NCBI GenBank assembly: GCA_022376515.1
Contig: WTXI01000001.1
Coordinates: forward strand, 1,612,001-1,676,000
Reading direction: 5' to 3'
DNA length: 64,000 bases
Origin: Lactifluus volemus
Lineage: Eukaryota; Basidiomycota; Agaricomycetes; Russulales; Russulaceae
In this document: in pieces, positions 25,599 to 37,029 of the stretch
Position numbering within the stretch: the first letter of the stretch is position 1
How the letters are laid out: every line of letters begins with the position of its first letter
Notes under the pieces: model-generated
What the model saw: the letters and a program-made list of their open reading frames with translations, nothing else
Told to the model about the DNA's origin: nothing
The model's database searches: none
Made by a program: the position numbers and the translations under genes

Positions 25599-26038
25599 AT
25601 GGTTTCGGTATAATTGTCGTAGTTTTGTTACAAAACTTAAACTAGTACTTTTGCACGTGGTTTTCGTATATAATTTACGACGTGCATCCACCCATGGCCG
25701 AGACCCATTCGTATGCATTTAGGGGCTATACCTGATAGGGTCTATTTATCTTGCGCGGGCATCATAAGAAAGTTAACATAAGGTGTAAGCAAGGGAGCGG
25801 CACGCCTTCTGTTATCGCACGGAGGAACGAGTCTCGTGTCGCAGTGAAACAAGGTATAGAAAAGTTAGTAGATGTGGATATCTCACGAACAGAACGAACT
25901 GCTATCTGTAAACAAGAGTATACCCAGCGAACACCAAGGCATAAGAGATTAATAAATACGGAAACAAAACCGAGATCCTGCTATGTGTATTATGACCTTT
26001 TGGCACCGCCGCTCTAGGGATATACCGTATATCGATTA
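25599..26038. other. Convergent intergenic region, MSH1 and Mei2-like 3' ends
   Basis: About 440 nt, AT-richer than the flanking genes. No feature beyond presumed 3' UTRs. Confidence 0.5.
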
Positions 26039-28860
26039 TTAACAGCCTTCGGTGAGCGAAGTCGCAGAACTCACGAAATAATTCATCATCTGACCCTGGT
26101 AGTCGCCCCCCAACCCACTTTGCATGGGCACTGTGGATGGTGGTGGCCCTGCCAAGTGCGGCGGCATTGAAGGACGCATTTGTCCGGGCAATGCTGGTGG
26201 GACAGCACTATATGGGCCAGGTAGAGGCGTTGTGCTTTGCGGCGGCTGAGGTGTACTTGGCTGTTGAGCCTGTGCGCTTTGCAAAAGTGCGAGTATGTTG
26301 GGTGGAAGATTAGCAAGAGGATTGGCTTGCGCGGGGGGCGGAGCGCCTGGGGCACCTTGGGGGAGACTTGTTTGAGAAAGGGGGGGGAAACCAGGCGTGG
26401 TTGCCGAGGTAGCGCCAGAGTAAATCGGCGGGTGTTGCTGCACGGGTTGCTGCACAGCCGGAGCGGGTGGGTAAAATGAACTCTGTGGCAACTGCGACAA
26501 CTGTGGCGCGGGAGTGGGCGGCTGAGGCTGGATCTGCGCTGGTGTAGCCCCTATTTGGGGTTGCTTGAGCGCAGCCAATAACTGCACGAAACGGTTACAT
26601 TCATTCGCCACCTCTCAGGGGTTTGGACGTACCTGCTGGACTTTACGGGCTTGGTCAATACGATCTTCCACTGGCTGAATGATAAAGAGGTTAGAATGAG
26701 CCAAACACGAGGTACTGTTGTCACTCGCCTGAGCAGCCCCAGAACTAGAAGGCTCAGTATATTGGTGCTGGCTGGACAACGCATAACTATTTTGAGGTGC
26801 GCTATTGTAACCACCATTCCTGCTACCATCGAATCGACCATTATAGGATCCGCGTCCGCCACCTCGTCCTGAGCCATGATCGTCTTCGTACCGCCTTGAG
26901 CGGTCCCGGTCCCGATCCCAATGGGGCCGCCTGTCGTCATCGTGTCCAGCGAAACCTCGACCGCGGCCGCGGCCTCGCCCTCTGCCACGGAAGGAGCTAC
27001 CGCGTGGATTGTGTTCGTCCCAGTCTCGATAGGGCTCCCGCTCTTCGCGACTCAATCTGCCAACAACACCCCTCAGCACCTTCGAAAAGGGTGTGAAATT
27101 TTCACATACCGAGGTCCTGGACCTGCAGATTCGTCCCAAGCCAGGACAATATCCATCACACCGTCTTGTAGGCCTTGATGACGCAGACGGTCGAATGCGT
27201 CTTCGGCGGACTAGATCCATAATCAAATCTGTCCTAAAAACGATGACACGCATGGCTCACCCTCGTGTCATAGAATTCAACATAACGTTGACTGGGGACA
27301 AATTAGATACGTTTTCCCGAGTTTTACCACAGATAGAACTGACTCATGACGGTCTCCAGCTGGGCGGACGGATTTAACATCTCCAAATTGCTGAAACTTG
27401 CGTCGAACTTCACCGTCGTCTATCGCTTGATTAGAGTTACGTAAGGTCACGAGCAATGTCCCTTGCAACTCCTGGATATAAATATGGGTTCGCACACAAA
27501 TTCAGCGAGGCTGAAACAAACTTACTTGATTTTTGTCCCCGCCTTTCGACAAATTGTCGTCACGAGGTAATGAATAGTGGACATCAATCTGTACTTCATA
27601 TAAATCAAGCATATCATTGGAAGTAGCTGAGGACGGACAGGTCTTCCGCTGATCTCGGACCCCTGCAACCGCTCTCGGGCCCTTTCAGCCGCACGCAGAT
27701 CGTACTATTACCAAACTAAATCATCCAATTCAACAGAGAGATGCCGGGCACTTACAAAGGTGACAAACACCATTCCACGATTTGCGATCAGATCAAAAAA
27801 AGTTTTGATTTCGCCATGTTCTTCAAATTGTCGGCGAACCTCATCACTGTTGGTCTCATACTGAAAAGGTGCAGAATCGCAGAGTCAGCTCCCGATCTTT
27901 ATTGCATATCTCGCCATAGATGACCAGCGTTGGGTTCAACATGACACTCGCCTTAATGTTGCGGATGAATAGGGTGCGGCACGGACGCTCGCGCTGTATA
28001 CGCTCTTCAATAATAGACTCGTGCACCTTATCGTCTCTTTCACGTTTCGGGCCGCGCTTGGGCATCCGAGCTCCATAGCCTCCAGGACTGCCGTAACTTG
28101 GACCTGAACCATCTAACGAGAGTATTCGGTGTGAGGTGAGCCACTTCACTTCATAAGGGAGTCCAGAAAACCGGGAAAAAAATGTGAAAGGGCAGCATCA
28201 TGCCGATGTGAGGTTTGCCTCTGAGGACGAATTACATTGGTGCCACGGAGCACGACGATTTTGTGCGTGCACACAGCCAATTGAAGAAGATGGACAACTA
28301 GGACGCGTTTGGTCTCTTAAGATTGACCACACAGGTGGATAGCGTGGTAGTAAGGAACGCATTCAAAACTTCAGAGGCTGTAGAGTGTGCATGCCAATCG
28401 GCCGTCGAGGAGCAAAAGTTTGCCTCAACACCCAGGGTGAATGAACGAAACGTCCGCTGTCTGCAGTTCACAAACTCAAATCGATTCAGCAACTTAGCGT
28501 ACCTTGGAAATTTCCGTTCCCGTAGCTCTGCTCATATCCACTTGGGGTATCTGAGTCACTGAACTGATTCGCAAAACCACTGGTCTGATAAAAAGAATCC
28601 TGATCGGGACCAGAATTGGTGAAATTGTTATAGCCACCCATGCCTCCCTGGGAAGGTGCTTGATCATATACTGGAGGAGCACTTGTAAAATCATTGTTGC
28701 CCCCTCCAAACGAACCGCGACCTCTTCCACGACCAAAGCCCCTTCCACGAGGAGTGCCATCAAAGCGATGGTATCTATCAGGACCGGGACCGGAGGGAGG
28801 ACCACCTCTGCGAGGACCAAAGTTGTCGTACGGAGGACCGTAAGGGTGATGACGACTCAT
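26039..28860 (-). CDS. Mei2-like RNA-binding protein with two RRMs and RG-rich regions
   Basis: Order from the N-terminus: Gly/Arg-rich segment (RGRGFGRGRGRGSFGG); first RRM with RTLFIRNIK across an intron to YETNSDEVRRQFEEHGEI and ANRGMVFVTF; the linker RPIDVHYSLPRDD and then a second RRM with NQELQGTLLVTLRNSN and FQQFGDVKSVRPAG; a DAFDRLRHQGLQDGVMDIVL segment; a second RGG-type block (FRGRGRGRGRGRGFAGHDDD); and a Pro/Gln-rich tail. The RRM pair with the basic IHYSLP-type linker is the Mei2/AML arrangement. S. pombe Mei2 has a third, C-terminal RRM; I do not see it here, where the tail is low complexity. Likely a post-transcriptional regulator; targets unknown. About eight exons, no frame break. 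Divergent from RAB5. Confidence 0.78.
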
Positions 28861-29217
28861 AACGATTTCCTTTAAGATTCTTCAGAACTCAAATGGAATA
28901 TTGAGTCGGACCGGCGAAACGGAAGAGTGGGTGGGTGAGGCGACTTAGATAACCTGGACTTAGGTGGTAAACCAGGGGCTGGGAGGATGGAAGAGTCAAC
29001 GATGTACTCTGCGACACGGAAGTTTACGACGACGTGAAGGTACGGTGAAGAGATTCAGAGGACGACATTTGACGGGGTTTCAAAAAAAAAAACGTAGGGT
29101 TTACTCTCAAAAAGGTGATACTTTCCCACAGATTCCGGAGTTGGCCGAGAGCGGGTCGTGTCGTCGTCGTACTGCTGGTGCTGCTTTGCTCCTACTCGGT
29201 TCTCACTGCAACCACTC
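28861..29217. promoter_or_regulatory. Divergent promoter region, Mei2-like (-) and RAB5 (+)
   Basis: 357 nt between the two start codons. It must contain both promoters and 5' UTRs. No distinct TATA box; an A-run at about 29,083-29,091. Confidence 0.5.
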
Positions 29218-30239
29218 ATGTCTAAACAATTCCAATTTAAGCTTGTTCTCCTTGGTACGTCTTTAATCACATTCTACTATCATATCCAGTTTCCTCACCT
29301 ACCATTCTCAGGTGAATCAGCCGTCGGTAAATCCAGGTACTCCTCTCCCCCACATCTCTTCCAACGCGTCAATCCTCACACCCATTTCCCAGTCTAGTCT
29401 TGCGTTTCGTGAAGGATCAATTCGATGATTATCGGGAGAGCACAATCGGAGGCTCGTCTTCTTTGTCCCTTTTGTCCATCGCTCGGCTCACCTAATTGGT
29501 TGCACAGCTGCGTTCCTCACACAGACGGTAAATCTTGACGATGGCACTACTGTTAAATTCGAGATCTGGTGCGTGCAACTTGTGGGTGCATATTGTTATC
29601 CCTGACATCCTGACTTGTCCTAGGGATACTGCAGGTCAGGAGCGCTACAAGGTCTGTTCACATTTATGCCGCCTGCATATGAGGACTGAGATCATACTAT
29701 CTTATCATGCTGCAGTCTCTGGTATGAACTCTCATTTCTTATTTTTCATCTGTCTTGACTCCTGTAAAGGCACCCATGTACTATCGCAACGCAAATTGTG
29801 CAGTTGTTGTTTATGACATCACCCAGTCTGCCTCTTTAGAGAAGGCTCGTAACTGGATTCGTGAACTTCAACGTCAAGCAGACCCGTCCATCGTCATTGC
29901 CCTCTGTGGTAATAAATCAGATTTGGCTACCCGACGGCAAGTGACTGTGGAAGAAGCACAGAAGTATGCACAAGAAGAGGGCTTGATGTGGGCGGAGACT
30001 AGCGCCAAGACTGGTGATGGAGTCACTGAGATTTTCACCCGTATCGGTCAGTCTATCTGGACGGTGCTTCCTTGCATGAACGATTTATAATATTCATGAC
30101 AGCCAAGAAACTTCCTACGACAGCACCACCCGCGTCAAGAGGTGGCTCCAGTCGCGTGGGTACGACCGCCGGCAGGACTGGTGTAGACTTGAATAAGCAG
30201 CAGAGATCCACGACCGCCGTAGAGCAGTGTAATTGCTGA
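29218..30239 (+). CDS. RAB5: Rab5-type small GTPase (Ypt5/Vps21)
   Basis: Early-endosome GTPase. Read through spliced exons: start MSKQFQFKLVLLG, P-loop GESAVGKS, switch I RESTIGAAFL, DTAGQERY, KSLAPMYYRNA, NKSD (G4), ETSAKTG (G5), and a hypervariable tail ending in CNC, a double geranylgeranylation signal. GAAFLTQTV and the RTGVDLN tail are Rab5-specific. Introns include 29,255-29,311, one ending at 29,507, 29,652-29,715 and 29,722-29,769; between the last two lies a 6-nt exon encoding Ser-Leu. The intron beginning at 29,452 shows GC rather than GT at its 5' end. Rab5 directs endocytic vesicle fusion and, in hyphae, long-distance endosome movement. Divergent from the Mei2-like gene; converges on the RasGEF gene. 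Confidence 0.93.
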
Positions 30240-30620
30240 GCATTTTGGTCTCTCTAACGCAGCTATCATATTGTCACCTGATTCCGAGTAGCTCTTAGAT
30301 CCGTTGACAGACCCCTTTCCTTTTTTCTCCTCCCGCAAACAGCCAGCCGTTTGGTACTCCATACCACCACTTGTAGGTTAAAGCCCCTGTGTCCAATGCT
30401 GTCACGGTGGTCGCTTATCGATGCACGGTTTACTACCTGGACCCTGGACATATTCATTAATACCCAAGTCATTGTAAAATGGGTTTTGTTTCCGGTAATG
30501 AGTACATGCGAAACGGTGCCATATACGTATTAGTGTACGAGGAGTGACATGTCATAGCGTGCAAAGTCCAATCGTAAACAGGAAATCACATGAAAGAAAA
30601 GGTGGATACGTAGAGGGTAA
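30240..30620. other. Convergent intergenic, RAB5 and RasGEF 3' ends
   Basis: 381 nt, nothing recognised beyond presumed 3' UTRs. Confidence 0.5.
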
Positions 30621-33251
30621 TCAGAAACCGGCAGCTTCGAGGCCTCTCCGTATGTCGGCATGAAGGAGTTCAGCCTGCTGCAATTCGTCGCTTCGTTGCC
30701 AGTACCAGCGATCCCCTTTTGTAGCCGCCCTTTCCATCTGCCCCGTGATGAAGTTTGTCATCTCGGACATCTCAGGGATGGAATAGGGTTTCGTCTGAAA
30801 GCGGAGCATCTGGACGGTGATGTCATACCATTTTTGCCGCTTGACAAAGTGGATCAGAGTAAATTGTTGATCAGGCTTGGTGGCAGATTGGACGATAACG
30901 TTGTCCTCGTGTTGCTCCTGAGCGTAGATCATATTTTTCATGAACGGCCCTACAAATGGGACGCAAGGCCCCTCTACAGCGTCCAGTATACGCCGATAAT
31001 ACGCGTAATTGGAGGCCGGGTGGATGACCTTGCGGAGAGGCTCTAGGGCCATCTCCTTATTCGAGTTGAGCCAAGTGAAGTGTAAGCGCGAAATCAAGAC
31101 GCTTTGCAGAGCCGCTACTATGGAGCTCATGGACGAGAAGTTGTTGAGGGATCTACATTTCTGTGGAATGCGATTGATCAGAATCAAAAATGAACCGTGG
31201 CTCAAGGCGAATATCACCTCGGCGACGCGTATCCACAAGGCCACAATGTTCGCTCGCTTGCTCAGCGTGTCGACCTCGAGAATGCTACACTTCACCCAAT
31301 CGGCCAATCTATCGTGTGTCGCAGAAAAAGCGCGCATGTTCTTGACGGTGTCGCCTTCCTTGGTCATTGTCCAGAGAAAGCATTCTTGCGCACGAATCTT
31401 GCGATACAGGTCAGATTCGAACAGGGAAAGATGCTGAGCCAACTCCATAGGATCCGCACGAAGCAGCTCGAGGACGTCTCCTTTCCGCGCCTTCTTCCTT
31501 TTCTTCGAGGGTATCACAATCGCATCAGGTGCAGATGGTTCGGCAAACGTCTGGAAGAGAGTCAAAAAATTGAGTAGAACCACAAGTCATCGACGCTTAC
31601 CAGACGTTCCAGAGACTTCAGCACTTGCTTTGCTGTCAATGCCAGTACGGATGGACTACTGATGAGAGATAGGAAGTCCTGCAGTTTCGGCGCCACTTCC
31701 GCGTCTTGGTTCAGTAGGTCATACTCCTCGAGCCACAACGTTAACACGGTCAAAACACGCTTCTGAGTAGGTCGAAGTTTTTCACGCTTCCATTGCTCAA
31801 ACTCCTCCTCAGTGAGACCTGGTGGTACGTCCAACTCGTACTGTGCGACAAGAAGATCGAAGACCTCAGTGGCTGTTGCGAAAGTGCAGAACGTGACAAG
31901 GAACGCGCGGCGAAATAACTCCTGCTGGGATGCTCCTGTGGCAACAAATCAAACGGTGCTATAATAGGCTTAAATTGATTCTCACGTAGAGGGTCCACTA
32001 CGAGATGCTCCACAAGAGCAGGTAGAGTCCCAGCTTTGACGGTACCATCAAACTCTAATTTGATCTCCTCCTCACCGTGTCGATGCTTGAGATACCAGGG
32101 AAGGTTTGCTTGGGCTTGCTTGGCGTTGTGAAATGCTTGCGCACTATCGTCTCCTGTTAGCTGTAAAATTTTTCCAGGGCGGGGATGGGCGTGGGGTGGA
32201 AAAGAAGAGGCTGATGGTGACAGGGATACATCTAGGGCGCTGAAGAAGGTAGATAGTTGGTCGGGAGTCTGCGTTTGCACGATAGTTGATGGTCTCTGTA
32301 TAGGAGATTGGTCGTCGAGGAGGACTGGTCGCCGTTGTCGAGCGCGGTCCAATAAAGTGATGGCACCGCCAGAGAGGCTACGATTAAGCGCACAGAACTT
32401 AGATTCGGGAACGGCCGAACGAGGGGGGGGTGATGCGAGGGGTGATGCAGGAAGAGACTTGTCCAATCTAAGAGGTACAACAATTGATAAATCAGCGTCT
32501 CCGAAGGCGTTTTCCGTCTCGCGAAGCGAGGGATGTAGTGGTGAGTCGAGAAGATCGTCTCCTTTTGGGGGAGTCGCGCATAAGCAGGTGGTGGGGCATC
32601 ACTCGGGGGTCCAACCAAGCGGACGTCGGGGATGATGGAGGGTTGGGTTCCATGTGCTACGGAACATCAACATTGATCAGCAACGGTTGTGCACACGGCG
32701 GAGAAAAGGGAAGATCTCACTTGGGTGGTGTCAGAAGGCTCGTTGCACAAAGTTGTGTCTGAAGATGATGGTGTCTCGTCGAGGCATCTTGTAATAAGTG
32801 GAGACGCAGACGCAGCGCTGGGCCCGTTCTCAGGTGACCGGAGCTGCTCGCCGACGCTTTCAGCTGCATCGTCTGAAAGGGTGTCAACGTACGAAGCGGG
32901 AATCCAGCCTACTTGGGATCCATCGCTTCGCACAGCGGCCCACCAGCCCGATTCTTCCTGCCTAACGATTGCGAGAATCTCGTCTTTCCGAAACGAGAGG
33001 TGGTCCGAATCTGAGGATGAGAAATCAAACAAGCATATGACGAAGCAAATTCTCTCGTAACATTCCCCAGACGGGGCTTCGTAACTCCATGGCTCCTTTG
33101 GTGCGGGTGTGAGAAGTGGTGAGGGAGTAATGGCGGAGAGAGTTGAAGATGTGCTTATCGAAAGACGGAGGGATTGGGGGCGTTTGAATGGGGACGTAAG
33201 GGACATGAGCGCTGGAAGGTTGGAGGGTCGAATAAGAAGGGAGTTGCACAA
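30621..33251 (-). CDS. Ras guanine nucleotide exchange factor, CDC25 family, with SH3 domain
   Basis: N-terminal Ser-rich leader (start at 33251 or the better-looking Met at 33206), then an SH3 domain: CLFDFSSSDSDHLSF for the ALYDY strand, SGWWAAV for the WW pair, and VGWIPASYV at the end. After a disordered middle comes the RasGEF N-module (ALVEHLVVDPL, FRRAFLVTFCTFATATEV) and the catalytic CDC25 domain: MELAQHLSLFESDLYRKI, WVKCSILEVDTLSKRANIV, CRSLNNFSSMSSIVAALQS and CVPFVGPFMKNMIYA, ending RRGLEAAGF. Such proteins load Ras with GTP upstream of the cAMP pathway. The total is shorter than yeast Cdc25. Several introns of 45-60 nt, no frame break. Confidence 0.9.
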
Positions 33252-33656
33252 AATTTCCTAGGCACGGAGCGGCGAGATGACGGTGACGTGTCCGAGAAAG
33301 GGTGAGCGTGCCCGGCGTTGTTGTAGAGCGAAAGGACTTAAGAGGTCGAGGGTGCCGTGGTGACCATCATCACGGTGCTCGATGCCGAGGTGGATTGTTA
33401 AATAGGGCAGAACATGGCCCAGGGACCTTGTTGATTGGAGGGACTCCTTGACTGCCGGTAGCTTAACATGGCTAAGGCCACACTAGGGCGCTGTTTCCAT
33501 TTCTATTTGATAGCCGTCATTCGGGTTGCTATCAACCTACTACTTGTACTGTATTCCCTACACTGAGGGTCTCCCTCTGATTGTAAATTGACATTAGGAA
33601 CTAACTCGGATTTCGCGCACAGCCGGGAGATACAATTATCTTGCCGGTCACCGGAA
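33252..33656. promoter_or_regulatory. Divergent promoter region, RasGEF (-) and IST1 (+)
   Basis: 405 nt between the two starts, no recognisable element or repeat. Confidence 0.45.
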
Positions 33657-34843
33657 ATGCCTCCCTCAAGTTGGAGTTCAACCAAGGCCAAGGTTCGACT
33701 GTCTACAAACATAAATCGTAAATCGATAGTCCCTCTGACCCTACTTTCTTTCAGGTTCAGCTGCGGTACGTCACCTTGTTCATTGACAAAGAACGAGATC
33801 GTTAATGATCGGGCCAAGTACAGATTATCAGTCCAGCGTCTGCGGACCCTACAAGAGAAGAAAGAGGCCCAGGCCAAAACGGCGCGGCGCGATATAGCGA
33901 CGCTACTAGAGAGAGGCAAGGTTGAGACGGCACGTATCAAAGTGGAAAGCAGTATTTCGATTTTCCTCCGACGTCCCTCCCAATCTCTTACGTTGTGTTT
34001 TCTCCGCCTAGTCATAAACGAGGATATTTATCTTGAGCTTTTGGAGCTCCTGGAATTATATTGCGAACTCCTAATTGCGCGCTTCGGCCTCGTGGACCTC
34101 AAGTGAGTTGGGATTGCACCTGCACCACTCCTTCTAATCCGCCCGATTTCTAGTACACGAGAACCAGACCCTGCTGTCAGCGAAGGCATCTGTAGCGTCA
34201 TCTATGCGGCACCTCGTACCGAGCTAAAAGGTAAGTAGCGACAGCGTGGTGCGCTGCAAACTCGAGCCCACTTGTTCCTTCAGAATTGCATGTTCTTCGA
34301 GACCTTCTCATGCACAAGTACGGCAGGGAGTTCTCTGCAGCGGTGATGGAGAATCGTGATGGTTGCGTTAGCGAGAGGGTGAGAACCCAGGGTGATGTCA
34401 AATTCTTCAACACCCCAACTCAGATTCACGTAATAGGTGATGAAGAAAATTTCCGTCAACATGCCTTCTGATGACCTTGTGGAGGGATATTTGACGGAGA
34501 TAGCTAGAGGGTATGGCGTCCAATGGAAACTCAATTCCAAGCAAGTCAGTGAAGATCAAAGTAGCGAGGCTCAGGGCTTGATGGTTAGTGGACTCGATGG
34601 ACGCGGTGGGACTTGTTGGCTGATGTTTACCAGGACGTGGCTCAACAAGGGTCAGGAGATATAATCTATCAAGCTAGTAGTGGGAAATTGACCAACGGCC
34701 GTGAGACGCCTCGACTGCCAGATATTCCGCCGACAGAAGACGAGGACGGGAAAGGAGGAAACGAAGGCGGTGGATCTAAATCCTCGCCAGAAGATGACTT
34801 TGCCATGCTGGCCAAGAGATTCGAGGCACTCAAAAAACGATGA
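33657..34843 (+). CDS. IST1: IST1, ESCRT-III-like regulator of Vps4
   Basis: Ist1 domain (DUF292) from the start: AKYRLSVQRLRTLQEKKEAQ, ARRDIATLLERGKVETARIK, then over an intron NEDIYLELLELLELYCELL, SEGICSVIYAAPRTELKELH and LLMHKYGREFSAAVMENRDG, all hallmark blocks. ATG 33657 opens MPPSSWSSTKAK, joined by short introns to the first helix. The C-terminus DDFAMLAKRFEALKKR fits a MIM1 motif (acidic-x-x-Leu-x-x-Arg-Phe-x-x-Leu-Lys), which binds MIT domains such as that of Vps4. Ist1 controls Vps4 recruitment during multivesicular-body sorting. A MIT-domain protein is encoded about 14 kb to the left; physical linkage is likely accidental. Confidence 0.93.
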
Positions 34844-35444
34844 CTAAAATACCACAGGTCGGATGATGTATTTCAGGTTTGTGTAGTACGGGTAGTACGA
34901 TAGCATGGAGAATAAATAAAGTACACGTAGTCCATTGGTAATCGGCTCTGGGAATGTTGTCTTTTTTTGCTTAGCGCCGATGTGTTCCCTAGCGCGTGTG
35001 CCTTGTTCGACCCTGGTCTCAGTGCTACGCCACTGTTATGGTTGAACAACTCTGCCGATCCACAGCTCGGTAACTCCGTTGTGAGCATCCCGGGAAGTTG
35101 GTGGACCAAAAACCCGGATGGCGGAGATTTTCATACCTCATGGAAAGGACCAAACGTGGCGCTGAATTTGAGATGATGAGCGACCTCGAGGCCGGTCCGG
35201 CGGTGGAAGTAGGAACCGCCGACGAGTGGGCTCGGAATAATGATTCGGCTTTTTGCAAGATATCCGCCGCCGGAGTTGTGGGCGACTCGCTCGTTTTGCT
35301 CGACATTTTCTTTCTCGCATCGCACCGCACCGTGCTTCCTTGGCGGGTCCGAGTACAATATATGCGACGTTCATGATCACCTCATAACCCTTTTATATGT
35401 CTCCCACATCCACATCCGTCCTTCCCTTAATTCACCCCCTTGCC
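34844..35444. other. Intergenic, IST1 to methyltransferase
   Basis: 601 nt, tandem orientation. Short ORFs on both strands (such as 35,025-35,330 minus) are probably chance. No RNA gene or repeat seen. Confidence 0.45.
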
Positions 35445-36860
35445 ATGGACAATTATCCCGACGATTCATTTTCAGACGTTGAATCCGACATATTCTCCTT
35501 ACGCAGCGGGCCCAGCTCAGCCACTTCATGTGACGTCTCCATGCGCTCCGGTTCTCCTGCTCCTTCCATGTACTCCGTCACAAGCTCTATACGAGCAGCT
35601 TCTTATCGTCAGCAGTTCGGGAGGGGTCTAAATAATTATTCAGAAGTTTACCAACTTCCAGCCGACGATGAGGAACTTGACAGACTTGGTATTCCCTTCC
35701 TTCTTTGTCTTTCGCTCGGACGGATATCTCAATCTGAGGTCTGCAGATAAACAGCACGAGATGTTTAAGAAGATAATGGGCGCATATCCCCCCCCTATGG
35801 CCGAGGTTATGGCAGATGACACCCCAGGAGAAACCAAAGCCGTCCTCGATTTGGGCTGTGGAAGTGGAAGTTGGTTTGTGACCTCTCCCCCTTTGCTCCT
35901 TTGCCCAACCTGTTCTCACAACTTTTCAGGATAATGGATGTCGCTCGCGACTTTCCACATTGTCGGGCTGTTGCCGTGGACTTGGTCCCAATACAATCTA
36001 TGCAAGTCACTTTTCATTCTGGTCAATAACCAACAAATTCTCATGTTGACTAACTATGCCTCAGTGATATGCCTCCAAATTGCAGGTACAGTATTTCGTC
36101 CTTCTGACTCGCTCCATGTTAAAACCTTAATATAGGAGTGAAGTCGACGATATCAATATCGGGCTACAACATTTTTATGGCGACTTCAATGTTATCCACG
36201 CCCGTCTCGTTTCGTCTGGTGTAAGTTTTTTTCCCTGAGCACCTCGCAAGTATACGTGCATTACTAACTTTGTCACTCCAGATCAAGGACTACCAGTCTA
36301 TGATAGATCATATCAGCCAATGTCTGCGTCCTGGTGGGCTCATGGAGCTTTTCGAATTCGATTTCAGGGTATACGGCAGCGATCGCAAGCCTCTTCCGTT
36401 AACGATCGGCGCCATGGAACCCCGTGGTATCCTCGTTGGATGCTATTACTTAACATGGCCGTACGTCAACGAGGGGGAAGCCCTGACGCTGCCAACATGC
36501 TTTATAGTTGGACACTACAACACCCGGCCTTCCAAGACGTTGTCTATGATGAATATTTTCTTCCAACAGCACCTTTTATGTCCGGTCAAGGACCCAATGA
36601 TGATTTCCTTCGGTCTACCTCAGAAATCTTGCGAGATGACATATTAGTGTGTGAACAATATTCCGTATCTAACTGTGCCCTCACAGCCCACTTCATTCTA
36701 CCAGGCCTTCCTTCGATCTGGTCGGCCACTTCTATTAGGAAGTGGCCTCCAAGAGTCAGTTGTGGATGAACTCCAGCACCGCGCAGAATTAGAACTCAAA
36801 GAAGCTCGTACGGCCAATTACATGCGCATAGAGCGGGTATATGCTCGCAAAAGACCCTAG
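35445..36860 (+). CDS. Class I SAM-dependent methyltransferase
   Basis: Start at 35445 (MDNYPDDSFSD); an in-frame Met at 35397 is less likely. A Ser-rich leader of about 60 residues precedes a Rossmann-fold methyltransferase: NNYSEVYQLPADDEE, motif I VLDLGCGSGSW, then over introns FPHCRAVAVDL, FNVIHARLVSSG, ISQCLRPGGLMELFEFDF (post-motif strand), and a C-terminal helical part ending YARKRP. Similar basidiomycete proteins resemble the LaeA/UMTA type; substrate unknown. At least seven exons. The frame breaks at the C-run 36,420-36,423: one more C joins ALA-MET-GLU-PRO to PWYPRWMLLLNMAVRQRGG; no intron can do this because there is no acceptor in reach. Downstream of IST1 on the same strand. Confidence 0.82.
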
Positions 36861-37029
36861 GCACCATTTCCTTCACTATTTAATATTTCCTATTGTACGT
36901 TAACGAAATGATCCGTGTACCAAGGATCCTTTACATACCGGACGTTCAATGTGTGATGATTGGCTCTATCAGCGGTTAGAGTACTGTCTTAAAATATCAT
37001 ATATCACGTAACGTTCGAAAGACTCATCA

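Noticed and set aside
36948..37016. tRNA-like sequence before SKI2 (GGTTAGAG and GTTCGAAA)
   Set aside because: It has neither an acceptor stem nor cloverleaf pairing.
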